Assembly: GCA_963725425.1 (NCBI GenBank)
Contig: CAVRYJ010000041.1
Span: forward strand, 62,001 to 126,000
Direction: 5' to 3'
Length of the DNA: 64,000 nucleotides
DNA from: Clostridium_I sp963725425
GTDB lineage: Bacteria > Bacillota > Clostridia > Clostridiales > Clostridiaceae
The stretch's first letter is position 1; the number at the start of each line of letters is the position of its first letter. This document shows positions 17,918 through 25,388 of this stretch, piece after piece. Made by a program: the position numbers and the translations under genes. A model generated the notes under the pieces. The model saw only the letters and a list, made by a program, of their open reading frames with translations, had not been told where the DNA came from and did not search any database.

Positions 17918-18079
17918 ATGAAAAAATGCTGTGACATTATAGAATCGAAGGTTACTAACTACTTCAAGCAGTGTAGTTGTGGAGCTATTGATGGAGACTT
18001 TGAGTAGCGAAATGGGTTAGGTAGTCCAGATGATATGGGAGAGTTAAGTGAGTTTTATGAAGAGTGTGAAGAAATGTAG
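17918..18079 (+). pseudogene. Small zinc-ribbon-like protein (DUF7695-like) with in-frame amber
   Basis: ATG 17918 opens MKKCCDIIESKVTNYF, KQCSCGAIDGDFE, then TAG at 18005, then RNGLGSPDDMGELSEFYEE in the same frame up to TAG 18077. The whole matches the shape of small DUF7695 proteins: a CxxC-like pair, CSCG, a DG turn, R-x-G and ELSE at the end. The single substitution to TAG falls in the linker where these proteins usually have an aromatic residue, so a tyrosine codon may have mutated. Only a 29-residue piece is made unless the stop is read through. Confidence 0.65.
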
Positions 18080-18100
18080 CATTGAAGGGAGATGTCGGTA

Positions 18101-18652
18101 ATGATATTTTATACAGCTGACTTGCATTTAGGTCATAAAGATGTGATAAAACTTTCAAATCGGCCATTCAAAACAATTCGGGAACATGATAATTTTATAA
18201 TAGATACTTGGAATGCAACTGTTAGCGATAGAGATACTGTTTATATCGTAGGCGATATATATCATAATAACAAGATGAATGTGGGTTTATACCTAGAGAG
18301 ATTAAAGGGTAAGAAGCATTTAATCATTGGTAATCATGACTTGAAATTTAAGGATATCAACTATGAAAATAGAAAGTACTTTGAAAGTATTGAACAGATG
18401 ACAATAATAAAGGATAAAGATAGTTCTGTAGTCTTATGTCATTATCCATTGTTAGAGTGGAACGGCTACTTTAGAGGAAACTATATGGTTCATGGTCATA
18501 TTCACAATAATAGAAAAAATCCTGCTTTTCAGTTTCTGAAGGAACAAGCCAAGGCTTTAAATGCGGGTGTAGATATTAATAATTTTAAGCCAGTAACATT
18601 GAAGGAATTAGTAGTAAACAATAATACCTTTAAGAAAGAGGCTTTTGATTAA
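18101..18652 (+). CDS. Metallophosphoesterase
   Basis: 183 residues from ATG 18101, ten bases after GGGAG; the ATG at 18092 is too close to that site. All calcineurin-like phosphoesterase boxes are present: YTADLHLGHKD (D-x-H), VYIVGDIY (GD), LIIGNHDLKF (GNHD), VVLCHYPLLEW (H) and MVHGHIHNN (GHxH). Such enzymes use two metal ions to hydrolyse phosphomono- or diesters. It follows the small zinc-ribbon pseudogene by 21 bases, and a terminator lies 12 bases behind the stop. The substrate is unknown. Confidence 0.92.
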   Translation: MIFYTADLHLGHKDVIKLSNRPFKTIREHDNFIIDTWNATVSDRDTVYIVGDIYHNNKMNVGLYLERLKGKKHLIIGNHDLKFKDINYENRKYFESIEQMTIIKDKDSSVVLCHYPLLEWNGYFRGNYMVHGHIHNNRKNPAFQFLKEQAKALNAGVDINNFKPVTLKELVVNNNTFKKEAFD

Positions 18653-18663
18653 AGGGAATAGAG

Positions 18664-18703
18664 GGAATTTTCTAATGGAAGATTCCTTGTATTATTTTTT
18701 TTT
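18664..18703 (+). terminator. Intrinsic terminator
   Basis: GGAATTTTCT and GGAAGATTCC pair over ten positions with G-U pairs, with a three-base loop, followed by TTGTATTA and nine T. Confidence 0.8.
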
Positions 18704-20001
18704 GCTTTTAATTTTCTGATGAGAATTGAGTAAAATCATCAGTTGATTTTAAGTTGTTGATGTTTTTATCGAGGTACAGTAATTACTAGTAATTTTACAA
18801 TTAGTAAATCAAGAAGTAGTTAGTCATGATTCTTTTAAATAGTTAAGGTCATCACATTTAGAAAGTTCGTCAAAGCATCTGTAAATGAGGCATGCGAGGA
18901 TTTAAAAAATATTTTGAAAGGATAAATTAATTCATGAGTGTTAAAGAAATACTAATTATATTTAGTGTAAGAGTCTAATAAAAATCAGGTAATCATGTTA
19001 TTTCACAATTCAAAAACTTAGGGACATTGTTAGAACAAGGTAAAGCAAACGCACACTTTATGATTTAACATACCAATATAATATTGCAACAAATTCTGAT
19101 TTATAAGAGTCTCATACTTTGTAAGGTGATTTTGAAAGATAAGTATATTCTAATTAGTTCGATTATATGACATCAGCCTCTAGTTCAAGGAGTTCAACCA
19201 ATGCAATCAATAGTTCTAATATAATTTTGATACAGGTACAGTGGACACACTTCAAATTCAAATAGCTTGTAAAACGTTGGTATTACAAGATTTGACACAC
19301 TTTATTCTAATAATTTATTGATATATTTGATACGGGCAGAGAAATAGGGTTAGCACAAACATTTATTGAGTTCACTCAATTCAAGCATTTCTGGGACAAA
19401 TCGGACATCAGCACATTTGATATGTGGAAGAGTAATTAATCAACAATACTAAAATTCTGCCACCTAATAATTACAAGCTGATTATTTGTAGGTGCCATGT
19501 ATCTAGTACTATAAATTTCTATATTTATATGTAAGAATATGTACAAATCAAGTCAACAATCAAAATAACTAGGTACAAACATTGGGCAAATACATATAAC
19601 AATTAGGTAACATTTAGTGTGCATTTTAGCAGGAGTAGTTTTGTAATTCAGTGAAGTTTATCTATGGTGAGGGTTTCTAGTATAAGTATTATCTGGGGTA
19701 TGTGAGAACTGAGATTGAAGAATTAATAAATAAACTAACATAATTAAGAGTTTTCAACATAAGACTGAACATTTTAAAGAAAAAATAGGAGGAATTGGAC
19801 AACTTATGTAGAAATAGGTATATTATGACTTTAATATGGGAGGAGAAGTGGCTTACAAATATTTTGAAAGTACTTTAGGAATACAATAGTCATTGGTATA
19901 CAGGTTTACATTAGTGTATTGTAATTTTTACAATATGCAATTAAAGATAACTAAAGTTACTATAATTTCCAACAATAAAATAATAATTGGAGTGATAAGT
20001 T
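18704..20001. other. 1.3-kb gene-free interval
   Basis: No protein with a ribosome site is seen. It carries motifs of the dispersed non-coding family: GATTATATGACATCAGCCTC at 19161 followed by AGTTCAAGGAGTTCAACCA, and TTCACTCAATTCAAGCATTT near 19371. A hairpin around CACCTAATAAT at 19470 and ATTATTTGTAGGTG is visible. AGGAGG at 19788 precedes only short frames. Confidence 0.55.
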
Positions 20002-20418
20002 ATGACTACTAAAGCAATTTTTAATACTAAAGATATTTCTAAATTAACTGGAAAAAGTATGAATGACATTTGTAAAGAATTTAGAAAGAACAACTATTTT
20101 GATGCATATAAAATTGAAACATGGCAGAGTAATGATAATTGGGAAATGAGTTTAGATGAGGTATTACAGTATATTATGCCTTTCACTCCAGCATGCAAAA
20201 TTGAGATTGGAGAAGTAGTAAGAAATGATAAAGGAGAACTAGTAGTAGACGTAAATATTCCGAAACATTTAGAAAGGTTAAAAACTGATACGAATTATAA
20301 AAAATATTTCGAAGATTATATATATAATGTATTAAATAATAATTTGTATGCCGAATGGGATAGAAAATTTTTAGCATTTTATGGAACAGAGTCTAGAAAA
20401 TATTTAAATACATTATAA
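20002..20418 (+). CDS. Unknown protein, first of a pair
   Basis: 138 residues, ATG with TTGGAGTGA ten bases upstream. It begins TTKAIFNTKDISKLTGKSMN, which could be a short helix-turn-helix (KDISKLTGKSMNDICKEFR). The rest contains PKHLERLKTDTNYKKYFEDY and RKFLAFYGTESRKYL. No domain is firmly recognised. It is 16 bases upstream of the next gene, so they form a two-gene operon ended by the terminator at 20988. Confidence 0.65.
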   Translation: MTTKAIFNTKDISKLTGKSMNDICKEFRKNNYFDAYKIETWQSNDNWEMSLDEVLQYIMPFTPACKIEIGEVVRNDKGELVVDVNIPKHLERLKTDTNYKKYFEDYIYNVLNNNLYAEWDRKFLAFYGTESRKYLNTL

Positions 20419-20434
20419 TTGGGGGGAATTTAGA

Positions 20435-20839
20435 ATGTCAAAAACAAAAGATTTGCCTACAAGTTATTTAACTAATATCGAAGGAAATGCAAGTAAAATA
20501 TTAGCAGTACAAAATAAGCATCCGATATTTTCAACATTATATTTAGATCTACAACAATTCTTGAATTCGATAGAGAAAAAAGGTTATAAAATATCTATAG
20601 ATAAAAATTTCAGCATATATGATTCTAATGATAACTTTGTAGCAAAGGTAGTGTTTTTTAATAATAAAAAGGATTTAAAACCCAAAATTTATCTAGAAGG
20701 TAAAATGGGAACTGTATATAAAAAATGTGAGGGTATTTTAGCTAGTAACATATTATCACAATTTACATATAGTGGGTACCATAAAGATTTTCCTTGTAAT
20801 TCTAGTGATTTTTTGTGTAAGTTAGATGCTGCGTTATAA
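20435..20839 (+). CDS. Unknown protein, second of a pair
   Basis: 134 residues, ATG preceded by TTGGGGGGAA. Segments such as KHPIFSTLYLDLQQFLNSIE and SQFTYSGYHKDFPCNSSDFL are visible, with a beta-rich centre (GYKISIDKNFSIYDSNDNFV). No signal peptide, no membrane segment, no family recognised. Codon use matches its partner and the surrounding AT-rich genes. Confidence 0.65.
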   Translation: MSKTKDLPTSYLTNIEGNASKILAVQNKHPIFSTLYLDLQQFLNSIEKKGYKISIDKNFSIYDSNDNFVAKVVFFNNKKDLKPKIYLEGKMGTVYKKCEGILASNILSQFTYSGYHKDFPCNSSDFLCKLDAAL

Positions 20840-20987
20840 ATAAGCATATATATTAGTAACATAGCATAATTTTCTATAAAAGTAATGTAATCACGTAAAA
20901 CAATTATATTTTGGCATGGTTATTTAGTTATGAATTGCATTTTTTTTAATATGTAATATAGCTGCTAATTAAAGTATCGAATGTATT

Positions 20988-21025
20988 AAGATAGAGAGTT
21001 ACAACACCTCTATCTTGTTTTTATT
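20988..21025 (+). terminator. Intrinsic terminator
   Basis: AAGATAGAG and CTCTATCTT form a perfect 9-bp stem with an eleven-base loop and a following GTTTTTATTGTT. Confidence 0.8.
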
Positions 21026-21140
21026 GTTAAGAATATAAGGAATAATAATTATATACTTACAAAATATCTACTCTTGGCAATTCAAAAAAATCTATCACAT
21101 ATAAATTTGAAACTGATTATTTGTAGTTCTTAATTATATA

Positions 21141-21300
21141 ACAGTTGATTCTGGTGCAAAAACTAAATTTGTGATTTAAAAACCTAGTTTTTTGCTTAAA
21201 AGTATCTTAAAACAATCAATATGGGTGTAAAACTAAGTTAGAATTCATTAAAGTGGAGACGATTCTAGTGCAAAAGAGTTTTTGCACTAGAATCAACTGT
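21141..21300. mobile_element. 160-bp MITE-like element with 24-bp inverted ends
   Basis: The first 24 bases (21141-21164, starting ACAGTTGATTCTGGTGCAAA) match the reverse complement of the last 24 (21277-21300) at 23 positions. The inner word GATTCTGGTGCAAAAACT resembles terminal repeats of IS6-family elements, a comparison from memory. The right end additionally contains its own nested palindrome (21261-21275 with 21279-21294). It has no gene. A flanking target duplication was not seen. Confidence 0.7.
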
Positions 21301-21527
21301 TTGATTTTATATATAAAACTTAGAGTAATCTACCTAGGTGTATACGTTTTTAAATCTTACTTAATAATCCGAAAATAAAATCAATATTAAATCTTAATTT
21401 GACACTTTAATTAGAACCTACTTTATAGAATTTAGTAAGGTTTTGGGAAAGCGTTTTTATGCTAGGTGTTATGAATTTATCAGGTGTTACAAGCTTTACT
21501 AAATAAGGTGAAAGGGAGCTGTTATCA

Positions 21528-21955
21528 ATGAAAAATGGTAATTATAACTCAATGATAGTGGAATTAAACGGAAAACGAGGTCTTGTTAATCATCAAGGGG
21601 TAGAGTTGATCCCTTCAAATTATGACTCAGTAAAAATTAACGAATTTGAAGAATCAGATAATACTCATTTTGTAGTCACGCTGAATGGGAAACAAGGATT
21701 ATACGACAGCAAGGGTAAGTTATTAGTTCATGTTGAGTTTGAAGAGGTAATCCCAATGTTTCAAGGTAAGAGGCAATAGTAACATTAAATAGCAAAACAG
21801 GAGTAGTTGTTTTTAATCGTGATGTTGTTGTTCCTATAGAAAATGATTCAATATATTATGACTACAACACTGATGAGTATGTGTTGAATTCTGATGCTGA
21901 GCTAGACGGTTTAGAAGGTGAGAATGCTCGTAAAGAGTTAATTTGGAATGACTAA
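21528..21955 (+). pseudogene. WG-repeat protein with frameshift
   Basis: ATG 21528 with AAAGGGAG upstream. The first 80 residues contain two WG-type beta repeats, GKRGLVNHQGVELIPSNYDS and GKQGLYDSKGKLLVHVEFEE. The frame ends at TAG 21777, but the next frame continues without gap as EAIVTLNSKTGVVVFNRDVV to a stop at 21953, completing a third repeat and an acidic tail. One base change in length near 21770 explains the split. WG repeats form beta folds in proteins of mostly unknown function. Confidence 0.75.
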
Positions 21956-21971
21956 GGTTCAAAGTGGGGTA

Positions 21972-22143
21972 ATATTAAAAATTGAAGTGAGGGATTATTC
22001 AGTATACAATACCAAGTTCTCAGATGATATTTCAAGTTGTATCGGTTTAAGTTACAGATTTTAACGATTTGAGTTGTGTTGGGACAGAGTTCACACATTC
22101 TAAAAAGAAAATATTTATAGAGAGAAATGCAAGCCAAGAATAA
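21972..22143 (+). pseudogene. Small decayed coding remnant
   Basis: A protein-like stretch EVRDYSVYNTKFSDDISSCI ends at a TAA and resumes one frame over as DFNDLSCVGTEFTHSKKKIF to TAA 22141. No start codon with a ribosome site is visible and no family is recognised. It directly follows the WG-repeat pseudogene. Confidence 0.35.
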
Positions 22144-22423
22144 TGTAAAAATATTTGAGTCAATGATTTATCAGTACAGGATAAGTTCCTAACCTTGTCA
22201 ACTTGTTATGGGCCTGCAGAAACAACAAAGCGACTAATTGTAGTTGCTAGATTGGTAGTAGAGAAATCAGTATTAAAGGGCTAGCTCTTTAAGGAAGTGA
22301 TACCTTTTATGTTGTTTGAAACTCTTAAAATCAAATGGTGTTGGTTGATGCAAACAAAATATTGGTTGAAGAAAAGTTAAGTGTGAGAAAGCTAAATATA
22401 GAAATCGAAAAACGATAAAGTGA

Positions 22424-22670
22424 GAACTGGAGGAGACTAAATTACGGGACCAGGCTGTTCGTGATTGGGATAAAGCACAAAGAAATAAGGACGTTTGCTG
22501 ATAGCGTGGACAAAATATTGAGTGGAATTGATGATGAAGTAAAAAAAGAAAAAATATTAAAATGGTCAAGAAGCAAAGCAGATTGGATTTATACGCTATT
22601 AGCTAAACAATATGAATTGTTTGGGGAAAATAAGAATATATCATTAATAATCCGGGTGTATAGTTGTTAA
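22424..22670 (+). pseudogene. Decayed remnant, perhaps of an Rpn-type nuclease tail
   Basis: One frame gives ELEETKLRDQAVRDWDKAQR, and after a shift another gives FADSVDKILSGIDDEVKKEK and WSRSKADWIYTLLAKQYELF up to TAA 22668. The charged-helix pattern recalls the C-terminal region of Rpn/PD-(D/E)XK proteins, but the similarity is weak. No start is visible. Confidence 0.3.
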
Positions 22671-22820
22671 TATATTAAATCAGAAATATGCCAATAAAGT
22701 AGTTTTAATCAAAATCTATTTAAATACTAAAAGAAATTCATATGAGAAAAAATAGGCGAATTTGTATGTTATTACCTTATATGCTCTTTATTGCTCGAAT
22801 ATACTCGATTTTCTTATCAA

Positions 22821-22849
22821 TTGAATAGCTAAAACACTTGTGATACAAT
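22821..22849 (+). promoter_or_regulatory. Sigma-A promoter of the Cys-rich peptide cluster
   Basis: TTGAAT at 22821-22826 and TACAAT at 22844-22849 are separated by exactly 17 bases and lie 34 bases before the first precursor start. Only one mismatch from consensus in the -10 and one or two in the -35. Confidence 0.8.
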
Positions 22850-22882
22850 ACTATCATCTTAAAGAAAGACAAGGTGATTATT

Positions 22883-23050
22883 ATGGCACAGGCATTTGCT
22901 ATTCCTAATTCAGATAGTTATGTAGGTATTTTTGAAAGTCTTGTATCTAAATCAGATTTAAGGTTTAATGCAGCAAAGTGTGTAAGTCAATGTACAGGTT
23001 GTAGATGTTCATGTAGCAAGGGAAAAGAAGATTTTGATATTGAATGGTAA
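22883..23050 (+). CDS. Cys-rich RiPP precursor peptide 1
   Basis: A 55-residue peptide starting at ATG with AAGGTGAT seven bases upstream. Residues 1-31 form a cysteine-free leader (MAQAFAIPNSDSYVGIF...), and residues 33-44 hold five cysteines in KCVSQCTGCRCSC. The tail is KGKEDFDIEW. It shares its layout with the next gene: a leader with I-P-x-S and a DS, AKC at the core start, and an EDF tail. Next to a radical SAM/SPASM enzyme this is the pattern of ribosomally made peptides with cysteine crosslinks. Clostridial families such as Clo7bot or CLI_3235-type peptides are the nearest I recall; the exact family is not certain. Confidence 0.85.
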   Translation: MAQAFAIPNSDSYVGIFESLVSKSDLRFNAAKCVSQCTGCRCSCSKGKEDFDIEW

Positions 23051-23063
23051 GGAGGTATGAAAT

Positions 23064-23228
23064 ATGGCATTCATAGTACCAGAAAGTGCTGATAGTACAA
23101 AAATTTATGGAAATGTTGTAGCAGATGGAAGTGTTGTTATGGCTAAATGTGCATGCGTTTCATGTAATAGCTGTACATGTGCATGCTCTTGTCGAGAATC
23201 TATTTCAAATGAAGATTTTTGGGCTTAG
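23064..23228 (+). CDS. Cys-rich RiPP precursor peptide 2
   Basis: A 54-residue peptide. ATG 23064 with GGAGG at 23051-23055; another ATG at 23057 is out of frame. Leader MAFIVPESADSTKIYGNVV, core from residue 28: KCACVSCNSCTCACSC with seven cysteines at 29, 31, 34, 37, 39, 41 and 43, tail SISNEDFWA. Thirteen bases separate it from the first precursor, so both are translated from one short message. The alternation of Cys with Ala, Ser, Thr and Asn would suit thioether links from cysteine sulfur to neighbouring alpha or beta carbons, an inference from known sactipeptide and ranthipeptide chemistry. Confidence 0.85.
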   Translation: MAFIVPESADSTKIYGNVVADGSVVMAKCACVSCNSCTCACSCRESISNEDFWA

Positions 23229-23257
23229 CTATCAAACAGGTAAATGGTAAAAGGTTG

Positions 23258-23303
23258 GGATTGCCATCTCGCGTTAAGTAAATGGCAGTCCTTATTTATT
23301 TAT
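23258..23303 (+). terminator. Hairpin between precursors and maturase
   Basis: GGATTGCCAT and ATGGCAGTCC pair over ten bases with one G-U, with a 14-base loop, followed by the T-rich TTATTTATTTATTG. Its place after the precursor genes and before the enzyme suits partial termination, giving more precursor than maturase. Confidence 0.8.
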
Positions 23304-23340
23304 TGTATATTAAAAAACTTGCTGTTGTGGAGGCGAAATA

Positions 23341-24748
23341 ATGAGCAATCAATTGTATTACTCAAGGTATTCAAAAGTATTTAGTAAAAATGGTGTACAT
23401 GCTTATTACCATTCGTTAAGATTAAAACCGTTGTATGTTAATGATAAATATCACGAAATGGTTAAAAAACTTGTTAAAAAAAGGGATGTTGACTTAGTCT
23501 TACAAGGAATTGATGAAGTTGATAAAAGTACTTTTCTTCAATTAGTAAAGCAACTTGTAGAATATAAAATTTTTTCTAATGAAGAAGATTTTGATAATAA
23601 AATAATAACAAAATTTAGAGACAAATTACCTAAACCGTATATTCAAATAGCATATTTTGTAATAACTGAAGTATGTAATTTAGCATGTTCATATTGTTTT
23701 ATTGAAAATAATATGAGAAATGATTGTAATAGAGAAAAAATTATGACTAAAGAGACGGTTAAAAAGGGTCTTGATTTCTTCTGTAAACAAATTAAAGCTG
23801 AACCAGAGTTATTCAATGAAGAAAAAACAATTATTATTTATGGTGGGGAACCATTAACTAATTTTCAAAATGTTAAATATTTGATTGACTTGATTGATGA
23901 ATATAAGCAAGTTGGCGATCTACCAGAAAAAACCAATGTTTCTATGATAACAAATGGTACATTGATTTCTGATGAGATTGCTAGTTACTTAAAAGAAGCA
24001 AATGTATCTCTTGCAGTATCTCTTGATGGTATGGATGCAAAATGTAATAGCTGCAGAAAATATGTTGGTGGTAAAGAAGCATTTCAAGACATTATTAAGG
24101 GGATAGTTACAGCAACAAATGCTGGATGTGAATGTGGGTTATCAATGACATTAACAGAAAGAAACAATTAAAGATTTTTCAAAGATTAAAAATGTAGTTG
24201 AAACATATGGTATTTCTAGTTTAGGTTTTAATATTCTAATGACAGATGAAAATTTTAGTGTTAATGATGATTATAATGAAAAAGCTTCCGACTTTATCAT
24301 TCATGGGTTTGAATATTTTAGAAAAAAGGGAATTTATGAAGACAGAATTATGAGAAAAGCTAAGGCCTTTGTTGATTCTAAAATATATTTATATGATTGT
24401 GGAGCATTAGGAGGAAATCAGATTGTTATAGCACCTGATGGAGAAATAGGCATATGCCATGGATATTTACATAACAGGGATTACTTTACAACAAATGTGG
24501 ACGATATGCAATTTCGTGCAGAAGAAAATGAAGTCTATAAGGAATGGAATCGTAGAACGCCTATTTGTATGGAACAATGTAAAGATTGTGAAGCTATAGG
24601 CATTTGTGGTGGAGGATGCCCATTAAATGCAAGAAATAATGGATTTAATAAGTCAATATGGGATTTAGATGAAAGATTTTGTGTTCATGCAAAGAAAACT
24701 TTGGAATGGTTGATTTGGGATTTATACGATAAAATATTGCTAAAATAA
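23341..24748 (+). pseudogene. Radical SAM/SPASM peptide maturase with one frameshift
   Basis: ATG 23341 with GTGGAGG seven bases upstream. Residues 1-100 form a peptide-binding-like N terminus (YYHSLRLKPLYVNDKY), then the radical SAM cluster motif CNLACSYC (C112, C116, C119), the GGEPL turn and SLDGMDAKCNSCRKYVGG. At 24168 the frame ends (LTERNN stop), and the protein continues one base over as IKDFSKIKNVVETYG. The second part carries SPASM-domain cysteines: CGALGGNQIVIAPDG, ICHGYL, CMEQCKDCEAIGICGGGCP and FCVHAKK. One extra A after LTERN accounts for it. Repaired, about 468 residues that would crosslink the two precursors using SAM and several iron-sulfur clusters. Confidence 0.9.
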
Positions 24749-24751
24749 TTT

Positions 24752-24883
24752 ATGCTAAAATTAATAAGTTGGTCGTATCATTGTATATACATTAGGAAGC
24801 TTTTTTTCACTATATTTAAATTATGTTGCTTTATTTCAACTTTTATACTGAATATTGGAGAAGAATGCAATTTTAAAGGTTAA
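24752..24883 (+). pseudogene. Possible N-terminal stub of a peptide exporter
   Basis: A 43-codon frame starting four bases after the maturase stop: MLKLISWSYHCIYIRKLFF, then TIFKLCCFISTFILNIG. The basic start followed by a hydrophobic segment is like the first helix of an ABC exporter, the gene usually found after such maturases. The frame ends at 24881 and no further transporter sequence follows before the IS66 copy at 25043. No ribosome site is clear. This reading is inference. Confidence 0.3.
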
Positions 24884-25070
24884 ATTGAATTACGATTCAA
24901 TTGCACTTGCAAACAGCACACATACTGATGGTGTAGTAAGAGTAAATAATCATTGGTTGAACGAGCACTATAACTTGTAACTTTAAGTAGTGTGCTATCC
25001 AAGTACTTTTCAGTTAACGAATCCAGCATACTAATAATTAAGGTAAGCGCTGGAACACATACCGTTACCT

Positions 25071-25111
25071 AAAAAAGAAGCTCCACATTAATTTGTGAGG
25101 CTGCTTTTTTT
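25071..25111 (-). terminator. Terminator at the 3' end of IS66 copy 1
   Basis: On the minus strand a stem with AGCAGCCTCACA against TGTGGAGCTTCT is preceded by A and followed by a T run, just inside the element's end. Confidence 0.75.
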
Positions 25112-25388
25112 AATAAAATCCTTCTTTTGCAATTTTCTTTATGTAGTTATACTGTTTCCGAATAAGTTTCTTAAACTCAGTATCTGATAGCTCATTGTAC
25201 GTAGGTATGCCTTCTTCATAAAGACATTCGTATATTAAATCGCAATAATCGTCGTCTTCTCGATGCATTTTTTTGTATCTTTGTTCTAGCTCATATGGAA
25301 AATCAAGAGTATAAGATATTCCATCAATTTCTCCGGTGAGAAACTTCTTTGTCATATTCATCATGTAGTTAATATTAGGCTGACTCAC
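25110..25388 (-). CDS. Fourth, accessory protein of IS66 copy 1
   Basis: A 92-residue acidic protein starting at GTG and overlapping the end of tnpC by 14 bases, with GGAGGA upstream inside tnpC. Sequence features are ISYTLDFPYELEQRYKKM and EGIPTYNELSDTEFKKLIRK. It is present with only three changed residues in the other copy. It is not one of the three standard IS66 proteins; its role is unknown. Confidence 0.8.
   Translation of the reverse strand: MSQPNINYMMNMTKKFLTGEIDGISYTLDFPYELEQRYKKMHREDDDYCDLIYECLYEEGIPTYNELSDTEFKKLIRKQYNYIKKIAKEGFY

Noticed and set aside
18092..18100. ATG 18092 as start of the phosphoesterase
   Set aside because: Only one base separates it from the GGGAG site; ATG 18101 has normal spacing and starts exactly at the conserved MIFYTADLH.
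19788..19890. Small gene behind AGGAGG at 19788
   Set aside because: The nearest ATG is followed at once by TAG, and the TTG alternative gives only 27 codons without recognisable features.
24855..24980. 41-codon frame from TTG 24855, considered as a third precursor peptide
   Set aside because: It has no cysteine, no ribosome site and no leader similarity to the two precursors.
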